Part shown: piece by piece, positions 6,839 through 13,879 of the stretch | How positions within the stretch are numbered: the stretch's first letter is position 1 | Layout of the letters: each line of letters begins with the position of its first letter | NCBI GenBank assembly: GCA_002793635.1 | Contig: PFEM01000030.1 | Coordinates: forward strand, 772-17,293 | Direction of reading: 5' to 3' | Source: Candidatus Shapirobacteria bacterium CG10_big_fil_rev_8_21_14_0_10_48_15 | GTDB taxonomy: Bacteria; Patescibacteriota; Microgenomatia; PFEM01 | DNA: 16,522 nucleotides | Translations under genes and position numbers: made by a program | The notes under the pieces: generated by a model | What the model was told of the DNA's origin: nothing | The model's input: the letters and a program-made list of their open reading frames with translations, nothing else | The model's database searches: none

Positions 6839-7934
6839 GGTGCCAAGGCCTAATTTTTTGCCAACCAAAAAAAATCAACATCAAGGTCGGGGGAACAAAA
6901 GTGGTCAGGGCCTTCACCATCGGCGTCAACCCGCCATAATTACGCCAATACAAAAATGGCGTATAACGCAGCAGCAAGCTAAAAGAAAACGCCCAAGCCA
7001 GCCAACGAAAAAATCTTTTTTGAGGAATCAAAGCTACAAAAGAAACTACCCAAATCCAATACCAGCTGTAAATTTCTTCTCGCAAAGGCGCCGCCAAAAA
7101 AACCAAAAGCATCGCTACCGCTGACCAAACAAACCACTTTTGTCTTTTAAAGCGACGCAAAAAAATAATCAGCGGCAGCAAAGCGATGGTGGCAAACTTA
7201 ATTCCCACCGAAGCCAACCAGACGATCCAACCCCAAAATCGCTGGCGACGCTCTGCCAACCAAAAAGCCAGCAAAACCAAAAACATCATCACCACATCAT
7301 TGTGGGCTGATACCAAAGTCTCGATTAATACCAGCGGATTAAAGGCAAAAAAAATTAAAGCGTAATGATCGCGATGGCTCATTTTCCAAATTAGCCAACA
7401 TAGGGCTAAATAAAAACCCAGGATTAATAATTTAAAAGTAAAAACAGTTAAAATTAAATTGCCCCACCCTAAAAAATGAGGAATGGCCGTCAGCAGAATC
7501 CACGCTGGACCGTATAAAGCAAACTTATTGGCGGCGTGCATAAACGCCAACATCGGCTCACCGGTAAATTCCATCGGCATCACCAGATAGGGATTTTCTT
7601 GATAGAAAAAAGTCACTTTGGCGGTCGCCATGTAATTGAAAATATCATGCGAAAAAGCCGGCCAGGAAAAAAAAAGGACCAAGCTAACCAAGATAACGAA
7701 AGACCAAGTTTGGCGAACGGTAATTCTTTTTTGCTTTGCTCTTCTCAATAAATAAAAATAGATGCCAAACAAACCAAAAACTAAAATGATATATATCAAT
7801 GTAGTCAGACCTCGATGAGTGTGGATTAGCTGGAAAAGAAAATCAGGGGTTGGCAAGGGGAAGCTGTGCTCCACAAAACCATAAGAAAAAATTACCAGTA
7901 GCAAAGACCAAACAAAAATAATTACTTTCATCAT
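6831..7934 (-). CDS. GT-C polyprenol-phosphate-dependent mannosyltransferase, GT87/MptB-like
   Basis: This 367-residue protein has about ten membrane segments and a first-loop motif FSHDIFNYMATAKV (residues 94-107; Asp97 is the likely catalytic residue), followed by FYQENPY (110-116) and ALYGPAWI (139-146). Further on is FNPLVLIETLVSAHND (198-213). This series is typical of the GT87/MptA-MptB group, which transfers sugars from polyprenyl phosphate on the outer face and in actinobacteria builds alpha-1,6-mannan. It begins with ATGATG overlapping the stop of the DUF5667 gene, so the start may be 7934 or 7931. Its stop overlaps the ATG of the PTPS-related gene. The enzyme class is well supported; the sugar is unknown. 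Confidence 0.78.
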   Translation of the reverse strand: MMKVIIFVWSLLLVIFSYGFVEHSFPLPTPDFLFQLIHTHRGLTTLIYIILVFGLFGIYFYLLRRAKQKRITVRQTWSFVILVSLVLFFSWPAFSHDIFNYMATAKVTFFYQENPYLVMPMEFTGEPMLAFMHAANKFALYGPAWILLTAIPHFLGWGNLILTVFTFKLLILGFYLALCWLIWKMSHRDHYALIFFAFNPLVLIETLVSAHNDVVMMFLVLLAFWLAERRQRFWGWIVWLASVGIKFATIALLPLIIFLRRFKRQKWFVWSAVAMLLVFLAAPLREEIYSWYWIWVVSFVALIPQKRFFRWLAWAFSFSLLLRYTPFLYWRNYGGLTPMVKALTTFVPPTLMLIFFGWQKIRPWHHA

Positions 7935-8434
7935 TTAAACTGCCTGATGCTAATCGCCTTTTGAAGACCTTGATGAATTGCCAACTGGCGAGGTTCGTCT
8001 TTTTCCGGCTGCCACCAAAAATCAGCTGGTGTCTGCCCCATCACTGACTCCAAAACCTCCTGATGCTTGACTGCCGCGGCTTGCAGATTAGCCATTTTGG
8101 TTTGGATATTTTTACCTTGCACTTGCGCGGCCACCACAAAATCAACCGCCTTTTGAAAGTGATTATTACTTTGGTCAAGGGCTGTCAGTGCTAAAAGGTA
8201 CTGCCGATATTCAAAAAGCACTTTCATTTCCACCAGCTTTTTATCCGCTAAAGCCAATTCATACTTATGGCGGGCAAAACTGCCAAAGGCAAAATAAGCG
8301 TAAGCCTGATCAAAAAGCTGTTTGACCGGATAGAGATGGTGCCCAGGCATCAAGCCAGGGTAAGGAAGCACGTAAACGACGGCCAAAAAGGCCGCTTTAA
8401 AAAAATTATTTTTGATGCTGCCAATATTTAACAT
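7931..8434 (-). CDS. DUF5667-like membrane-anchored extracytoplasmic protein
   Basis: This 167-residue protein has a single N-terminal hydrophobic segment (FFKAAFLAVVYVLPYPGLMPG, residues 11-31) followed by PGHHLYPVKQLFDQ (30-43). The P-G-x-x-x-YP-x-K motif is the signature of DUF5667. The remainder is an alpha-helical, probably coiled-coil-like domain outside the membrane. The start is taken as the ATG at 8434, with a 29-bp overlap on the GT2 gene. A TTG at 8446 would add MRSA but is not needed. No catalytic motif is visible. Its place between a GT2 and a GT-C gene, with coupled stops and starts, suggests a structural or chaperone role in surface glycan assembly, but this is inference and the family has no known function. 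Confidence 0.74.
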   Translation of the reverse strand: MLNIGSIKNNFFKAAFLAVVYVLPYPGLMPGHHLYPVKQLFDQAYAYFAFGSFARHKYELALADKKLVEMKVLFEYRQYLLALTALDQSNNHFQKAVDFVVAAQVQGKNIQTKMANLQAAAVKHQEVLESVMGQTPADFWWQPEKDEPRQLAIHQGLQKAISIRQFK

Positions 8435-9194
8435 AGCTGACCGCAAATCTTAAAGCAGAAAAAAAAGAAAAAACAAAGCCCGCCCAACCGTCAACAAAGC
8501 CTTTGTGACCAACATAAGTGCTGGCAAACCACACTAGGGGTTTGCCAAATAAATACTTGACCGAATTAATTAAATTAATTTTTAACTTCTGCTGGCTTAG
8601 CTCACCAGCCAAAAGATCAGTATAACGGCCAAAGCGCTTCAGGTAACGACGGAAATTGGGATCAGCCATGTGCAGCAAGTCGTTTTTTAGGTAACCAGTT
8701 TGACCATCAACTACGGCTTGTTCATGAACTGACTGGCAGGGCAACCGGCCTTTGCCACGGCGATAAAGCCGTAAAGTGTAATCCGGATATTGACCGCCCT
8801 TAGTCAGAAAACGCCCCAGAAAAAAATTCTTTCGCGGCAGCCAGAAGCCGTTAATTGGTTGATTAGTGGCTGATTGATGGCTGATTGATGGCTGATTGAT
8901 GGTTTTAAGAATTTCCTTTTTCAACGCGAGGGAGACCCGCTCGTCAGCATCCAGCTGGAGAATCCATTCGCCGGTGCAGGCGTCAATGGCTTTCTGCTTA
9001 TTAATATGGAAAAGCGGCGGGTTAGTGGTTTTAATGACCTTAGCGCCGTATTGCTGGGCAATTTGTCTGGTCTGGTCGCTTGAGCCGCCATCCACGATCA
9101 CGATTTCAGCCGCCCAGCCCTTAATTGAATCCAAACAAGCCGGCAGATTTTCTGCTTCGTTAAAAGTCGCTAAGGCGACGGAAAGTCTTTTCAT
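8406..9194 (-). CDS. Family 2 glycosyltransferase, WaaE/KdtX-like
   Basis: This 262-residue GT-A enzyme opens with LSVALATFNEAENLPACLDSI (residues 4-24). It then has VDGGSSDQT (34-42), KQKAIDACTGEWILQLDADER (67-87; DAD at 82-84 binds metal and donor), FWLPRKNFFLGRF (117-129), and YTLRLYRRGKGR (139-150). This is the pattern of LPS core beta-glucosyltransferase WaaE and related cytoplasmic enzymes. An amphipathic or hydrophobic C-terminus may tether it to the membrane. The start is the ATG at 9194, forming ATGA with the preceding stop. A longer frame to 9233 would read through the palindromic repeat and is rejected. Residues 98-115 (INQPSISHQSATNQPIN) come from an 11-bp tandem repeat inserted between the catalytic core and the LPRKNFFLGR motif. 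Confidence 0.86.
   Translation of the reverse strand: MKRLSVALATFNEAENLPACLDSIKGWAAEIVIVDGGSSDQTRQIAQQYGAKVIKTTNPPLFHINKQKAIDACTGEWILQLDADERVSLALKKEILKTINQPSISHQSATNQPINGFWLPRKNFFLGRFLTKGGQYPDYTLRLYRRGKGRLPCQSVHEQAVVDGQTGYLKNDLLHMADPNFRRYLKRFGRYTDLLAGELSQQKLKINLINSVKYLFGKPLVWFASTYVGHKGFVDGWAGFVFSFFSALRFAVSYVKYWQHQK
8859..8902. repeat. 11-bp tandem repeat inside the WaaE-like gene
   Basis: There are three exact copies of CTGATTGATGG (8870-8880, 8881-8891, 8892-8902), preceded by one degenerate copy (TTGATTAGTGG, 8859-8869). Forty-four bases of 11-nt units do not fit a codon period, but three exact units do. The encoded peptide lies in a loop of the glycosyltransferase. Confidence 0.88.
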
Positions 9195-10888
9195 TTTTTC
9201 TTGAATTCCACCTGCGAGGCGGGCTCCGCCCACCTCGCAGGAGAAACTTGATATTTTTTAAATTTTATCACAGCCGCACTGCCAACCAGAAGCAATAATG
9301 ACCCCAAAGAAATCAAATCAGCCAACAAACGCAACTTAGTTTCTGAAAAACGAACCGCTATTTCATGCTCCCCTGCCGGGACATTAAAAGTCATCAAGCC
9401 TCGCCAAGCCGGATCTTGAAATTCAATTTCTACCGATTGGCCGTCAACCAAAACCTGCCAACCAGGAAAGTAGAGCGTGTTGTCCACCAGCCGGGTTTCT
9501 TTTTGAACCATTGCCTGATAAACATGTTTGGTAGTTTTTCTTTCAATTTGCTTGATCTCCGCTTCACCCTCAATTACCTCTAGCGGTGCCCTGGAAAACT
9601 GATACATGGCTCGGGTTGACCAAATCGGGGAGCTCTCGCCGGTATCGTTAGTTGAACCAGGATAATTTTGGGTGTAAAAAGATTCTTGCTTAACAAGAAA
9701 ATCCTTAGCATGCCAAAAGTTTTGATTAAAAATCAAAATGGCTAATAACAAACCGCTAATAACTGGTAACTTAAATTTTTGGGGCAATAAATAAACTTCG
9801 GCCGCAGTAAAAACAGCTGGCGGTAAAACCGCTAAAGACAAAAACCGCCAGGCAAACTGAAATTTTTGTAGCAAGCTGATTTTAAGATACCAGGATTGAG
9901 CGGCCGGCAAGATTAAAAAAATTGCCAAACCAAAACAGACCAGTAAAAATAACAGCCAACGCCAAGCTTGGCTTTTCTGCCGCCAAAACTGCCAAATTGC
10001 CAAAGGCGCCACCCCGACTGCCAACCACTGCAACACCCCCAGTTGAACGCTTAAAAGCTCTGTCCCACCATAGTTCCAAGGTGTCCAAAGTAATTGAAAA
10101 AAGTTTTTAAAACCCATGATATTATCCTTGGTAACAATATCCCGAAGCGTGTACTTAGCTTCAAAAAAAGCCGGAAACCAAAAAAAAGCGGCGAGGCCGA
10201 AACCGAGGATAACAGATAGCAGATAGCTGATAACTGATAACCGAAATTTTGCTTTTGGGATAGAAAAAACAAGATAAATCATGTAGCCAAAAATGACCGG
10301 TAGAAACATTAGGCTTAAAGCGTTGTGGGATAAAATCAGCGCCGCCAAGCTTAGAGAGCCGCCGGCCAGATAACGCCGGGCCGGTTTTTGGGCAAACTTT
10401 AAAGCAAACCAGCAAATTAAGGGTGGCCAAACAAAGCCCCAGCACTCCCCAATTGCCCCTCTGACATAAAGATCGACAAAACGATATGAAGCAAACATAT
10501 AAACAAGTCCTGCTGCAAAGCCAGATTGCTTGCCCCAAATCTCTTTTATCCACAAAAACATAAAAACTCCAGACAAAACAAAGCTCAAACCAAACACGAT
10601 CTTGGCGCTGTCAACAAAAGAAAAGCTCATAAAGTGAAAAAGAGAGCCAAAATAGCTGGGTAAGGGATAAAAAAACATCAGTACCGGCGTGCCGTAAAGC
10701 CAATTTAAATCACCCGCCCAACGGGGGACAAGATTGCCTTCAGCTAAAGACTGATAGAAGCTGGCCAACCGAGCGACATGATCCTGACCATCATGAGTTA
10801 ACGGCAAACCCGGCTTAAAAAAATCAAGCAAGGGCAACAAGGCCACCGAAATCAATAAAATTAACCAAAATTTACTTTTTTTCAACAT
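9191..10888 (-). CDS. PTPS-related/YfhO-like multi-membrane protein, long paralogue
   Basis: This 565-residue GT-C-like membrane protein has THDGQDHVAR (residues 31-40, likely catalytic Asp33) after helix 1, then VPRWAGDLNWLYGTPVLMFFYPLP and YVRGAIGECWGFVWPP. It has about a dozen helices. Before its last helix is a soluble extracytoplasmic segment of roughly 120 residues with LYFPGWQVLVDGQ and FNVPAGEHEIAVRF, the small beta domain also found at the C-terminus of YfhO-type proteins. It is a paralogue of the protein at 5504-6838, which lacks this domain. The ATG start overlaps the upstream gene by 17 bp. A heptamer repeat (10208-10242) encodes RLSVISYLLSVI within a membrane region, and a palindromic repeat (9211-9241) encodes the tail SPARWAEPASQ. 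Substrate unknown. Confidence 0.76.
   Translation of the reverse strand: MLKKSKFWLILLISVALLPLLDFFKPGLPLTHDGQDHVARLASFYQSLAEGNLVPRWAGDLNWLYGTPVLMFFYPLPSYFGSLFHFMSFSFVDSAKIVFGLSFVLSGVFMFLWIKEIWGKQSGFAAGLVYMFASYRFVDLYVRGAIGECWGFVWPPLICWFALKFAQKPARRYLAGGSLSLAALILSHNALSLMFLPVIFGYMIYLVFSIPKAKFRLSVISYLLSVILGFGLAAFFWFPAFFEAKYTLRDIVTKDNIMGFKNFFQLLWTPWNYGGTELLSVQLGVLQWLAVGVAPLAIWQFWRQKSQAWRWLLFLLVCFGLAIFLILPAAQSWYLKISLLQKFQFAWRFLSLAVLPPAVFTAAEVYLLPQKFKLPVISGLLLAILIFNQNFWHAKDFLVKQESFYTQNYPGSTNDTGESSPIWSTRAMYQFSRAPLEVIEGEAEIKQIERKTTKHVYQAMVQKETRLVDNTLYFPGWQVLVDGQSVEIEFQDPAWRGLMTFNVPAGEHEIAVRFSETKLRLLADLISLGSLLLLVGSAAVIKFKKYQVSPARWAEPASQVEFKKK
9211..9241. repeat. GC-rich palindromic element at the 3' end of the long PTPS-related gene
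   Basis: CCTGCGAGG (9211-9219) pairs with CCTCGCAGG (9233-9241), and inside it GGGC (9221-9224) pairs with GCCC (9228-9231), with one C/A mismatch and a TCC loop. It shares the 9-mer GCCCACCTC with the element at 6202. It lies 17 bases upstream of the next gene's ATG and could affect translation of both genes. Confidence 0.82.
10208..10242. repeat. Five-copy GATAACT-type heptamer repeat
   Basis: Five contiguous 7-nt units are present: GATAACA, GATAGCA, GATAGCT, GATAACT and GATAACC. They lie in-frame inside the long PTPS-related gene and encode the hydrophobic RLSVISYLLSVI, apparently part of a membrane helix. The same heptamer occurs in two other genes of the window. Confidence 0.87.
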
Positions 10889-12332
10889 ATCTTTTTTGAA
10901 TGATAAAGCCGCTGGGTAATTTTTCTTCTTTTAAAATTTCACCCTCTTTAATCACTGTTTCCAACCAGCCTTCATAAGACCAAGGTTTTTTTGAATCTTG
11001 CTCAATCCAAAGATAAAAAAGGCCCTCTTTTTTGTCCCCAGGAATATAGCCGTATTTTTTTCCACCGTACCAAGTCAAAAAATAGCGGTAGGCATAATCA
11101 TACACCGGTGGAGTAAAAACCAAAACATTAAACTTCTCACCCCCAGCGTCCTGATAAAGATAATCAACCGCCTCAATTTTACCTTTGAGCTTGGCCTCCC
11201 CGCCATAATCGCCCAAATCAGCATAAGCTTTTTGGCATTCTTTAAAAATAAGCGGTAACATGGCGATCAAAAAAACAAAAAATATCACCTTCACCACCGA
11301 TATTTTAGTTTTGGTCGCCAAAAAAGCAAAAAGCAAAATATAAGCCAAGTGCAAATGAACTAAGTAATGTCCCCAAACCGGGCTGTTTAAAAATATAAAA
11401 ATCAAAAAAGTCACTAAAGGCAAAATGAACAAAAAAGCAATAAAATCTTTTTCCGGAGATCTTTTTTGCTTAATTAAATAATAAATAATCGCCACCAACA
11501 GAAAAATTGCCAGCCAGCCACGCCACTGATCGCTCAAGTAAAAAGTATCGCGGAAATTAAACCAAAAACTCAAACGATGGTCTTTAAAAGTAGCCAAAAA
11601 GTTCAAGGAAGTTTTGCGGTTTAACAAATTAAAAAATAAATTGCCAACGCTTTTAAAAGCCATCAAACCGTGACGGGCTTCAAAAGCAAAAAAAGGCAGG
11701 TAGGCTAAAACCATTCCCGCCATCCCCAAAAAATAAATTGCTAATTTTTTAATCTTGGCAATAAAAATGGCAAACAAAAAAAGGCTGGCCAGCAAAGCAA
11801 CGGAAATCGCCAGCTGAAAGCCATAAATAATTCCGGCCCAAAAACAAGCCCAAAAAAAATATTTCCGAGGGTTCTGGGGAATTTTGAAAGTCGACCAAAA
11901 AACTAATAAAATAAACAAGGGGCTGGGATGGGAATTCCACATAAATCTTGATTGGGCACTCAAAGCCACGCCTGCCAAAAGAGTGGCGATCAAAGCCATT
12001 TTGAAACCAAAACTTTTCCAGACAAAATAGAAACATAAAAATAAGGAAGCAACCCCAAAAGCAAACATCAAGACCAAGCCGCCATAAGGATCTCCCCCAA
12101 ACAAAGCAAAGGGAATCACCAAAGAATAATAGTAATAGGGACCATGGAAAAGATACTGCAATCCGGCCATCCCGGCGCCCACTTCAGCGCCAATCAGGGT
12201 CAGCTTTTTTTCGACCACAATTTTTCTCACTGCCAAGTAATCTCTCCCTTGATCAAAACCAAAAAGGGGGTTGCGGTTCAAAAGCTCGGGTGAACGAAGA
12301 CCAATACCCAAAAGCATCACCAAAATCAACAA
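10872..12332 (-). CDS. GT39-like GT-C glycosyltransferase, long paralogue with unusual start
   Basis: This is a polytopic membrane protein of 486 residues from the TTG. The first outer loop has FGFDQGRDYLAVRKI (residues 24-38), with a likely catalytic Asp27, followed by LFHGPYYYYSLVIPFALFGGDP. This is a GT39/ArnT-like pattern using polyprenyl-phosphate sugar. About 110 C-terminal residues form a soluble segment containing FTPPVYDYAYRYFLTWYGG. It is a paralogue of the protein at 13876-15114. The start is uncertain. The TTG at 12332 is the first canonical codon, but the frame upstream reads ATA AAA AAA ATA GAA (from 12353). This matches the MKK-type starts of its relatives, with AAAGGGGG a few bases before it and ATAA overlapping the previous stop. 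The true start may therefore be a non-canonical or mutated ATG at 12353. It lies between two related genes in the run. Confidence 0.76.
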   Translation of the reverse strand: MLILVMLLGIGLRSPELLNRNPLFGFDQGRDYLAVRKIVVEKKLTLIGAEVGAGMAGLQYLFHGPYYYYSLVIPFALFGGDPYGGLVLMFAFGVASLFLCFYFVWKSFGFKMALIATLLAGVALSAQSRFMWNSHPSPLFILLVFWSTFKIPQNPRKYFFWACFWAGIIYGFQLAISVALLASLFLFAIFIAKIKKLAIYFLGMAGMVLAYLPFFAFEARHGLMAFKSVGNLFFNLLNRKTSLNFLATFKDHRLSFWFNFRDTFYLSDQWRGWLAIFLLVAIIYYLIKQKRSPEKDFIAFLFILPLVTFLIFIFLNSPVWGHYLVHLHLAYILLFAFLATKTKISVVKVIFFVFLIAMLPLIFKECQKAYADLGDYGGEAKLKGKIEAVDYLYQDAGGEKFNVLVFTPPVYDYAYRYFLTWYGGKKYGYIPGDKKEGLFYLWIEQDSKKPWSYEGWLETVIKEGEILKEEKLPSGFIIQKRYVEKK

Positions 12333-12349
12333 AAAAATTTCTATTTTTT

Positions 12350-13879
12350 TTATGAGCCCCCTTTCACTGCCTTAACGACTGGCTGGCCATCAAGTAACTT
12401 AAATGTCTGCGGTGATTCAGCTTCCGGAGGGAAGTCAATCAGGTTGCCCACATAAAGGATCTCCCCACTTTTTTCCTCCTCCGGCCAATTGATCGGTCGA
12501 AATTCATATTTACCGATTTGGTGCGTTTCATTAAAACCACCGGAAATAGTGCCTCCCTGCTTTTGATAAAGCGAAGGATCATATCGGCTAAAAAACAAAA
12601 AAAACATATAAGACTGATAACCATGCTGCTGGTTACTGAAAACAATTTTTTGATAATCCCCTTCTTGGGTCAAAGCATAATTAATGGCTTGGCCTAAAGG
12701 ATATTGAAAGGAATCTGACTGCTCACGGGGAAAATTAACAAAATAATTGTGATACAAATAGGCTAAATTAAAAAAAAGAAAGGCTCCTAAGACAAAAATT
12801 GCTTTTCGCGAGATTTTTAATTTGGTCATCAACGTCACTGCTCCCAAAGCGGCAAGAATTTGCGGCATGGGCAAAAGATTAAAGGTTCTCATGGCATGGG
12901 GGGCACCGGTGGCGATACCGGCCGGTAAAGGAGCAATTAAGACCCAACTTAAAATTAAAAGTTTGCTTTGCCGCGGCAATTTAACCCTGATTAATTGGTA
13001 GACACCAATTAAAATTAACGGCAGTTCCCAAAGATACAAAACCCCCATTCCCGGCACTTTGTGGTCTTCCCGACCGCTATTAAAAAAAAGCCAAGCAGGA
13101 TTAAAGTGCGAAAAATAAGCCCGTAAAATCGTGTCTGAAGTCCCAAAAATACTCGTCGCCCGAAAACGAATCATCGCCTGCGGAGAAAACGACGCTTTGA
13201 CAATGGGCATTAGCAAAACTAACCCAACCAAACCTGCCAAAATTACTTTTTTCTTCTCCGTCAGCAACTCTTTTCTGAAAATTAAACCCAAACTAATAAT
13301 AATTAGCGGCCCGAAGATTTTTTGGCTTTGGTAAGTATAAAAAGACAGGGCAAAAAACACGGCGGCTAAAAAAAGCCAGATTGATCGCCTTTGGCGAAAA
13401 AACTTAAGCAAAAAAAGCACCACCAAAATCGAAAAAGTCAAACCGGCATTAACCTCGTGACCCAGTCGGGAAAGATAAACATGCCAAGGAGAAATGGCTA
13501 ATAACAGAGAGCTGATCACTGATAACTGATCACCATGGCGATCATTAGCAAATAATTCTTTGACCAAAAAATAAACGGCGATCAGGGCCACTGCAGAGAG
13601 TATGACTGCCGGCAGACGTACGGCAGTGGCGGCCAACCCAAAAATTTTAATAAAAGGGATGGCCAAATAAACATAACCCGCCGGCCGCCAGTCATCATAG
13701 GCACGCAATAACACCGGCAAACGATAGCCATATTCATCCCGACCGGTTTCCAAAATCGAGTAGGCATTCCAACCGATAGACACTTCATCCAGTGAAGGAC
13801 TTGGCGGCACACTGGCAAGGCGATAAAACCGCAAAAAAGAGGCGACTAAAATCAAAAAAGCAATCAAAAACTTTTTCAT
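12350..13879 (-). CDS. PMT-like GT-C glycosyltransferase (GT39/PMT_2 type)
   Basis: This 509-residue membrane protein has PPSPSLDEVSIGWNAYSI (residues 25-42) in the first loop. Asp31-Glu32 correspond to the catalytic acidic pair of protein-mannosyltransferase/ArnT-like enzymes. Next come a YDDWRPAGYVYL segment, LLLAISPWHVYLSR (124-138), GMGVLYLWELP and TGAPHAMRTFNLLP, and a soluble C-terminal domain (SYMFFLFF, GGTISGGF, KYEFRPINW, LYVGNLIDFP, LLDGQPVV). It would transfer sugars from a polyprenyl-phosphate donor outside the membrane. The gene at 15111-16522 is a clear paralogue across the whole length. The ATG start forms ATGA with the upstream stop. A heptamer repeat encodes residues 116-124 just before the LLLAISPWH motif. 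Acceptor (lipid, glycan or protein) unknown. Confidence 0.82.
   Translation of the reverse strand: MKKFLIAFLILVASFLRFYRLASVPPSPSLDEVSIGWNAYSILETGRDEYGYRLPVLLRAYDDWRPAGYVYLAIPFIKIFGLAATAVRLPAVILSAVALIAVYFLVKELFANDRHGDQLSVISSLLLAISPWHVYLSRLGHEVNAGLTFSILVVLFLLKFFRQRRSIWLFLAAVFFALSFYTYQSQKIFGPLIIISLGLIFRKELLTEKKKVILAGLVGLVLLMPIVKASFSPQAMIRFRATSIFGTSDTILRAYFSHFNPAWLFFNSGREDHKVPGMGVLYLWELPLILIGVYQLIRVKLPRQSKLLILSWVLIAPLPAGIATGAPHAMRTFNLLPMPQILAALGAVTLMTKLKISRKAIFVLGAFLFFNLAYLYHNYFVNFPREQSDSFQYPLGQAINYALTQEGDYQKIVFSNQQHGYQSYMFFLFFSRYDPSLYQKQGGTISGGFNETHQIGKYEFRPINWPEEEKSGEILYVGNLIDFPPEAESPQTFKLLDGQPVVKAVKGGS
13507..13534. repeat. Four-unit GATAACT-type heptamer repeat in PMT-like gene
   Basis: The contiguous heptamers are GAGAGCT, GATCACT, GATAACT and GATCACC. 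They encode GDQLSVISS just before the family motif LLLAISPWH. The 56-bp stretch 13481-13536 containing this repeat is nearly identical (51 of 56 by eye) to 16353-16408 in the paralogous gene. Confidence 0.83.

Noticed and set aside
8435..8446. TTG start at 8446 for the DUF5667 protein
   Set aside because: An ATG is available four codons later, and the extension increases overlap without adding any expected sequence.
8859..8902. CRISPR array
   Set aside because: The 11-bp units are contiguous, have no spacers, lie inside a coding gene, and no cas genes are present. The same applies to the heptamer arrays.
9195..9233. Longer N-terminus for the WaaE-like protein
   Set aside because: The extra 13 residues are the translated palindrome; ATG at 9194 gives LSVALATFNE near the N-terminus, as the family requires, and an ATGA coupling.
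12900..12930. Palindrome-like ACCGG/CCGGT segments in the PMT-like gene
   Set aside because: The arms are only 5-6 bp and irregular, and they encode the conserved family segment APLPAGIATGAP, so no separate element is needed.
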